A stretch of 64,000 nt of DNA from Thraustochytrium sp. TN22 (lineage: Eukaryota; Sar; Bigyra; Thraustochytrida; Thraustochytriidae). Position 1 is the stretch's first letter. Each line of letters opens with the position of its first letter. A program made the position numbers and the translations under genes. Shown one piece after another: positions 59,102-64,000 of the stretch. The stretch lies in assembly GCA_013306675.1 (NCBI GenBank), contig JABLUY010000016.1, positions 186,001-250,000 on the forward strand, written 5' to 3'. Below the pieces are notes generated by a model. The model ran no database searches and was not told the origin of the DNA. It saw nothing but the letters and a program-made list of their open reading frames with translations.

Positions 59102-61540
59102 ATGGCGATCGTGGACCAGCAGCAGCAGCAGGAGCGCGAGCAGGAGACCATGGCGTCGGTGCCGCTCAAGAAGGAGCAGCCGCCAGCCCTGCTGGTGCCC
59201 AAGATCTCGGAGGCGGACTCGTCGGCGGGCGAGAGCGAGACCAAGATGAGCGCGAGCGCGAGCTCGGCGTCGCTGGCGAACCTGGACGCCACGGAGACGC
59301 GGTCGCACAGCAACTCGGTGCACTCGCAGGCGGCGGCCATCCCGCTGCTGGGCTTCGGCACCTTCAACGAGTTCAAGGACGGCGACAAGGTCAAGGAGGC
59401 GGTGAGCGTGGCGGTGCGCGAGGGCTACCGCATGATCGACTGCGCCTCCCTCTACGGCAACGAGAAGGAGGTGGGCGAGGCCCTGACGGAGTGCGTGGAG
59501 GCCGGCGAGGTGGAGCGCGACGAGCTCTTCATCTGCAGCAAGCTGTGGTGCTGGGACGCGGCGCCCGAGGACGTGGAGACGGCGTGCCGCAAGAGCATGG
59601 CCGACCTCGGCGTGGAGTACCTGGACTGCTACATGATGCACTGGCCGAACCGCATGGCCAAGGGCGGCAAGATGGTGTCGCCGGACTTTGGCGGCAAGTT
59701 CGAGTACGACGTCGTCCACGACGGCACGGACATTGAGAAGATCATGGAGACGTACGCCGCCATGGAGCGCCTCGTGGACGAGGGCCTGGTGCGCACGCTC
59801 GGCGTGAGCAACATGGGCCCGCGCACGCTGCAGGGCCTGCTGGAGCGCTGCGCGGTGCGCCCGCTCGTGCTGGAGGTGGAGATGCACCCGTACCTGCAGC
59901 AGCCGGGTCTGCTGGAGCTCTGCGAGAAGGAGGGCGTCAGCGTGGTGGCGTACTCGCCGCTGGGCAAGGTGGGCTACCGCAACAACGGCGACCCGTCCAT
60001 TCTCGAGGACGAGACCATTCTGGAGATCGCCGAGGAGACCAACAAGTCGCCGGGCCAGGTCATCCTGCGCTGGGGCATTCAGCGCGGCGTCTCGGTCATC
60101 CCCAAGAGCCTCAACCCGGACCGCATCCGCGCCAACCGTGAGGTGCTCGACTGGCGCCTGACCAACCCGCAGATGGAGCGCATCAGCACGCTGGACCGCG
60201 GCTTCCGCTTCTGCAGCCCGCCCTGGTTCGACCTCGAGCAGGACTCGGAGTACTCGGTGCGCGGCGGCCACCCGGGCACCCAGGCCTTCCGCACCCCGTG
60301 CGAGGTGGATGGCAACGGCTGCTTCCGCAACAAGTTCGAGCGCCCGGGCAAGTACCTCGAGACCGAGATTGTCATCCAGCGCGGCATCCTCAAGAACCTC
60401 AAGACCATCGGCAAGACCGTCATCCCGGAGGACTCGCACGAGGCGCCGTGCTACCTGGTCACGGACGACATCGTCGACGGCCTCTACGGCGACGAGGTGC
60501 TCCAGGGCTTCCGCGACTGCGGCCTCAGCGTCGAGAAGATCGTCATCCCGTCGGCCGCCATGGACGAGTCCGGCGAGCCCTCGACGGAGCCCTTCAAGAA
60601 CTCGGAGCAGTTCCACCGCATCGTCGACACCATCCTCGCCAACGGCGTGTCCAAGCACACCTGCCTCATCTCGCTCGGTGGCGGCACCGTCGACAACATC
60701 ACCGGCACCATCGCCGGCACGCTCTACCGCGGCATTAAGATGGTCACCATCCCGACCACCTCCATGGCCATGCTCGACGCCTCGTGCGACTTCAAGAAGG
60801 CCTTCAACGTGCAGGAGTTCGGCAAGAACCTCCTCGGCTGCTACTACCCGGCTGACTACCTCGTCATGGACCCGGACGCGCTCTACTCGCTCTCGGACCG
60901 CCACATGCTCAACGGCATCGCCGAGGCCCTCAAGCACGCGCTCTGCCAGTGCACCGAGTTCACCGACCGCATCGTCAGCCCCCTGCGCGGCAAGACCGGC
61001 GAGGAGCTCTCTGCCGCCCTCCACGACGGCGACTACCTCCTCAAGCTCATCATCGAGTGCATGGAGAAGAAGGTCTCCACCCTCGGCCCCAACTACAACG
61101 CCGAGCACGCCTACAACGAGATGGTGCCCCAGTACGGCCATGCCCCCGGCCATGCCATCGAGCACCTCTCCTGGCACCACGGCAACGAGCCCATGCTCCA
61201 TGGCGAGGCCGTCGCCATCGGCATGTGCGTCTCCGCCGAGATCGCCTATCTGCTCGGCATCTGCGACGAGTCCGTCGTCGACGAGCACTACGACATCGTC
61301 GGTGCCACCGGCCTGCCCTGCTTCGTCCCGGAGAAGATGACCATTGACCAGATCCTCGAGACCCTCAAGTTCGACAAGCACTTTGTCGGCGGCAAGGCCA
61401 CCATGGGCCTCGCCAAGCGCATTGGCTGGATGGCCGCCAACCCGGAGAACGACACCTACGCCTTCATGATCGACAACGATACCATGCGCCAGGCCTTTGA
61501 GCGCAACATTCAGCGCCGCGACGCCAAGGCCTCCAACTAA
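59102..61540 (+). CDS. Fusion: aldo-keto reductase + DHQS-superfamily sugar-phosphate cyclase
   Basis: An 812-residue bifunctional protein. After a Gln/Ser-rich leader, residues about 78-385 form an aldo-keto reductase with the full tetrad D113 and Y118 (MIDCASLYGNE), K147 (CSKLWCW) and H180 (MHWPN), plus VIPKSLNPDRI for NADPH. Residues about 400-812 form a sugar-phosphate cyclase: NAD site SLGGGTVDNITGTIAG, IPTTSMAMLDAS, FGKNLLGCYYPADYLVMDPD, and metal ligands E608 (GIAEALKH), H680 (YGHAPGHA) and H700 (LHGEAVAIGM). The GKNLxGxYYP box resembles 2-deoxy-scyllo-inosose synthase more than dehydroquinate or epi-valiolone synthases. Inferred role: cyclise a sugar phosphate, such as glucose-6-phosphate, to a ketocyclitol, then reduce it to a carbocyclic polyol (deoxyinositol/quercitol type). 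Met 59150 is an alternative start. Confidence 0.88.
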   Translation: MAIVDQQQQQEREQETMASVPLKKEQPPALLVPKISEADSSAGESETKMSASASSASLANLDATETRSHSNSVHSQAAAIPLLGFGTFNEFKDGDKVKEAVSVAVREGYRMIDCASLYGNEKEVGEALTECVEAGEVERDELFICSKLWCWDAAPEDVETACRKSMADLGVEYLDCYMMHWPNRMAKGGKMVSPDFGGKFEYDVVHDGTDIEKIMETYAAMERLVDEGLVRTLGVSNMGPRTLQGLLERCAVRPLVLEVEMHPYLQQPGLLELCEKEGVSVVAYSPLGKVGYRNNGDPSILEDETILEIAEETNKSPGQVILRWGIQRGVSVIPKSLNPDRIRANREVLDWRLTNPQMERISTLDRGFRFCSPPWFDLEQDSEYSVRGGHPGTQAFRTPCEVDGNGCFRNKFERPGKYLETEIVIQRGILKNLKTIGKTVIPEDSHEAPCYLVTDDIVDGLYGDEVLQGFRDCGLSVEKIVIPSAAMDESGEPSTEPFKNSEQFHRIVDTILANGVSKHTCLISLGGGTVDNITGTIAGTLYRGIKMVTIPTTSMAMLDASCDFKKAFNVQEFGKNLLGCYYPADYLVMDPDALYSLSDRHMLNGIAEALKHALCQCTEFTDRIVSPLRGKTGEELSAALHDGDYLLKLIIECMEKKVSTLGPNYNAEHAYNEMVPQYGHAPGHAIEHLSWHHGNEPMLHGEAVAIGMCVSAEIAYLLGICDESVVDEHYDIVGATGLPCFVPEKMTIDQILETLKFDKHFVGGKATMGLAKRIGWMAANPENDTYAFMIDNDTMRQAFERNIQRRDAKASN

Positions 61541-61649
61541 AGCATTCAATCGAACAAACAAAGAATTTTGGTACTCTAGCTAACTATCTTACTACTGCTG
61601 TGAATACACACACGATCGAGCAGCTGCAGCAGTAGCATTATTTAATTAA

Positions 61650-61668
61650 CACCGAGTCAGTGGTATTC
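61650..61668 (+). repeat. Left terminal inverted repeat
   Basis: 19 bp, perfect match to the right end in inverted orientation; preceded directly by TTAATTAA. Confidence 0.9.
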
Positions 61669-61978
61669 AAAGGAGGCGTTTGTGCGGACCTTTTGGAGTC
61701 AGCACCATAAAGGACTTTTCGGAAGCGGTTTTTTCGGTTGGCGTCGTTGGCCCAACGGCGAGATACGGCGATTGCCGAGGTCTTGGTGCTGTCGGATGAA
61801 AAGCAAGCGAGCAACAGAGCAAACTCGCTCTGGGCGTGCCCGGCGAAGGCGGGGCAAGCTCGTGCGCGGCCGCGCGCGCGCGATTGCAGGCGCGGGCGAG
61901 CTCTGACGGGCCCTGGGCGGGCCCTGGGCGGTGCTTTGGGCCTCTGGCAGGCATGTAGGGCAGTCAGAAAAGGTTTGA

Positions 61979-63074
61979 ACGGCTACGTGGTCTTGGGTCC
62001 CGTCCAGCCTAACGACCACGCAGAGGTGGGCTCCTTGCAGCACTTCGAGCACGAGTATGGCGTGCAGCTGCGACGTAGATGCGTGTCAGGCGTGCGGCTG
62101 CTGCCCGTGCTGCAAGAATCTGCCACGCTGACGTGCACGTGCAAGAAGAAGCGTTGCAGCAAGTGCAGCAAGTGCCTGAGCTGCGCTTGGAAGTGCGCTA
62201 CGCGCGCTGTGGAGACCGCCGGGCAGCCCAAGGCGCGCGCGGCGGGTGTTGAGGCCACGCGCAAGCTCGTGCAGCAACGCAAGATCCTCAAGATGACATT
62301 GATCTCATGATCAACGAGTCGGCCTTGGACGCTTGCCTGGCGGAAAGGTCCAGGCATGTCTCCGCCCGCGTCTTGTACGCAGTCTTCGGGTGGTCCGGAA
62401 GGCGCTCTCCAGGGTAGGCTCCAAGCTCGCCCGGACCAACTCGGCACATGAGGACGAGTTGGGCGAACAGAACTGGGCCGAGATGGTGCGCGCCATGCTG
62501 AGGGGGTTCAAGAGGATGGCGGAGATCGTCTACCCTGCGGCGCCAGAGCTGCTCGAGCAGAAGGCTCTAGAGAAGCTCGCTCCCATGCGCACACCGGAGA
62601 AGGACGAGCTCCTGCGGCGAAACATCATCCAGGTGATCTTGCGGCACACAGATAGGAGCCCGATGACACGCCTCTTCCGTGCCGCGCTCTGCACAACGTA
62701 CACGCATGAGAAGATCCAGCGGTGCCCTCGCCATCTTTCGGGCGCGATGGGGCGCTGACGAGGCAGCCTGGAAAGCCCTCGATGGTCCGAAGCCGCACAA
62801 GTTTCTCGAGGACAAGACCATCATCAACAAGTTCCACAACCTCAGGCGCGAACTCGCACGCGGCGACGGCACCGCCACACAAGCGCTCGCGCGAGTACCG
62901 GCGCGGGGCCAGCAGGGGCGTCGTGGAGGCGCTGGCAAGCGACAGAGGCTGGCAAAGCAGTATGCGGTGACGCTTGAGCACGCGCTTTACCATGGCATGG
63001 CCCCCGCAAGGGCCGTCACCTACTCCTGGGAGCAGTGGGGCCAGGACGAGGAAGCGTGGAAGGTGAGCCAGTGA
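61979..63074 (+). pseudogene. Decayed or spliced coding region inside the TTAA transposon
   Basis: Protein-like text appears in successive frames on the + strand. A Cys cluster (CTCKKKRCSKCSKCLSCAWK) is at about 62137-62196. INESALDACLAERSRHVSAR is at about 62310-62370. WAEMVRAMLRGFKRMAEIVY is at about 62473-62532. ALAIFRARWGADEAAWKALD and SWEQWGQDEEAWK lie in 62722-63070. The frame changes at about 62292, 62400 and 62725, by frameshift or unseen introns. I do not recognise a transposase family; the Cys cluster recalls CXC or knuckle motifs at transposase ends. An acidic stretch follows at about 63237-63300. Confidence 0.45.
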
Positions 63075-63906
63075 GACCCGTTTCCAAGCGACAGACAACT
63101 TCGTGCCAAGCTTGCCAAGCTCAAGACGAAGCGCAAGAAGCTGGAGGGGCTAAGCAGCAGCAGCGGCGGCGGCGATGGGAGCAGCAGCAGCAACAAGAAG
63201 TGGCGCACGGCCACACCGTTGGCGCCGTGCACCAACCATGAGGACGACGATGACGACCACGAGAGCTGGGATGCTGAGGATGGCGATGACGAGCGAGAGA
63301 GGCAGATCGACCCTTCGGTAGGTGAAGAGCGGCCTTGTCGCCAAGGAAGGGGCCGCGCGGCGCGGCAGAACAAGCCGTACGCCGAGAGTGACGATGACTC
63401 GAGCGAACAGGAACCGCTCGTAGACCCTGGAGGCCGTGGAGAGTAGCCTGAGCTCAAGACGAACGCTTTTCCACATAGAACTTGAACTTCCAGTCCCTTG
63501 TAGGGCGCCTAGCCCGCTTGGGCGCTCCTTGTTGGCGTCCTCCAGGTCCTTCTTGAGCAAGAATCGCAAATCAGGTCCCGCCCTCTGCACCTTTGGCCAA
63601 GAAAAGCTCAGCAAGGCTTCGCTCGCCTCCCCTGACGCCTCCCCCCTCCCCCGCACGCCCCCCCTGGCCTTACTGCTCACGCACGAGAGGCCGCCCGCGC
63701 GCTGCCCTGCTTGGGCCCCTCATCATGGCGGGATCGCGCCGCGCCAACTCAAGCTCACAAGGACGCCGCGCAGGACCGCGCGGGCGCGCTCAGCCCCATC
63801 CCCTGGACCCCCGCGCCCGACGCCGCGCTCGCTTTGGCATTTGATTGATTACCGAAAGGGTCTGAGTTGGCCAAGTCCTCAGCTCAACGTGGAGCCACCT
63901 ACTACG

Positions 63907-63925
63907 AATACCACTGACTCGGTGT
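63907..63925 (-). repeat. Right terminal inverted repeat
   Basis: GAATACCACTGACTCGGTG, the exact inverse complement of the left end, followed directly by TTAA. Confidence 0.9.
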
Positions 63926-64000
63926 TAAAAAACTCTCTCTTGCGGTTCGAGACATTTTGGCGCAGCAGCGCGAGCACTGCTAGTGAGTGAACACACACAC

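Larger units (their letters stand above)
61646..63929. mobile_element. DNA transposon with 19-bp perfect TIRs and TTAA flanks
   Basis: The ends CACCGAGTCAGTGGTATTC (61650-61668) and its exact reverse complement (63907-63925) are both bordered by TTAA (61646-61649 and 63926-63929). Perfect inverted termini 2.28 kb apart plus a TTAA target duplication define a cut-and-paste element. TTAA targets are used by the piggyBac and Kolobok superfamilies; the terminal bases do not start CCCT, so Kolobok or an unclassified group is as likely. Perfect TIRs suggest recent activity. The interior lacks a recognisable transposase and looks decayed or non-autonomous. Confidence 0.8.

Noticed and set aside
60300-61540. 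Plain 3-dehydroquinate synthase
   Set aside because: The GKNLLGCYYP box and FKKAFN context fit DOIS-like cyclases better, and no shikimate-pathway partner domain is present. Exact subclass needs a tree.
58910-61561. 883-codon minus-strand ORF over the whole reductase-cyclase gene
   Set aside because: It is a mirror of the sense gene caused by strong G/C third-position preference; it has no motifs and Val/Ala/Asp/His-rich composition, while the plus frame has two complete enzyme signatures.
61646-63929. LTR retroelement or Polinton at the right end of the window
   Set aside because: The ends are inverted, only 19 bp, with a TTAA duplication; no reverse transcriptase, integrase, capsid or polymerase motif was seen.

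Overview
This window is nuclear DNA of a GC-rich, flagellated (or recently flagellated) protist. Evidence for a eukaryote: a divergent H2A/H2B pair, a 5,864-residue dynein heavy-chain-like gene, WDR83, DNA polymerase eta, a Rab GTPase, an ABCA-type full transporter, and GT-AG introns in two small genes. Introns are scarce (the 17.6 kb dynein-like ORF has none), stop codons are standard, and CAG-type repeats are common both in genes and between them. A thraustochytrid-like stramenopile would fit, but the sequence alone does not prove it.

Layout. 0-11 kb: 3' part of an ABCA transporter (+), HIBCH (-), an atypical short-chain dehydrogenase (-), and a nitronate monooxygenase-like enzyme (+). 11-29 kb: the giant dynein-like gene (-). 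29-31 kb: two small divergent intron-bearing genes. 31-34 kb: an extremely GC-rich, purine-skewed tract leading into a Q/S-rich protein with a KIX-like N-terminal domain (+). 35-37 kb: a secreted triple-vWA protein (-). 39-42 kb: WDR83 (+) and the H2A(-)/H2B(+) pair with a shared promoter. 43-49 kb: a SET protein (-), a large Rab (+) and a leucine-rich-repeat protein (-). 50-57 kb: a four-domain ferredoxin/nucleotide-kinase fusion (+), an organellar-type methionine aminopeptidase (-) and POLH (-). 59-61.5 kb: an aldo-keto reductase fused to a sugar-phosphate cyclase (+). 61.6-63.9 kb: a DNA transposon with perfect 19-bp terminal inverted repeats and TTAA flanks.

The most notable items are: (1) the fusion of two Apd1/Aim32-type bis-His [2Fe-2S] domains with two UMP/CMP-kinase domains and a C-terminal membrane anchor; (2) the reductase plus sugar-phosphate-cyclase fusion, which predicts a one-protein route to a carbocyclic polyol; (3) a giant dynein heavy-chain-like protein whose AAA1, AAA3 and AAA4 nucleotide sites are eroded while the ORF stays open; (4) gene 3' ends duplicated in tandem beside three different genes (HIBCH, nitronate monooxygenase, H2B), which suggests a shared local mechanism; and (5) the TTAA transposon with an unrecognised, apparently decayed coding region.

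Most genes are unrelated housekeeping or cell-biology genes in alternating orientation. No operon-like organisation, CRISPR array, rRNA or convincing tRNA was seen. All homology statements come from motif recognition by eye; no database search was run.
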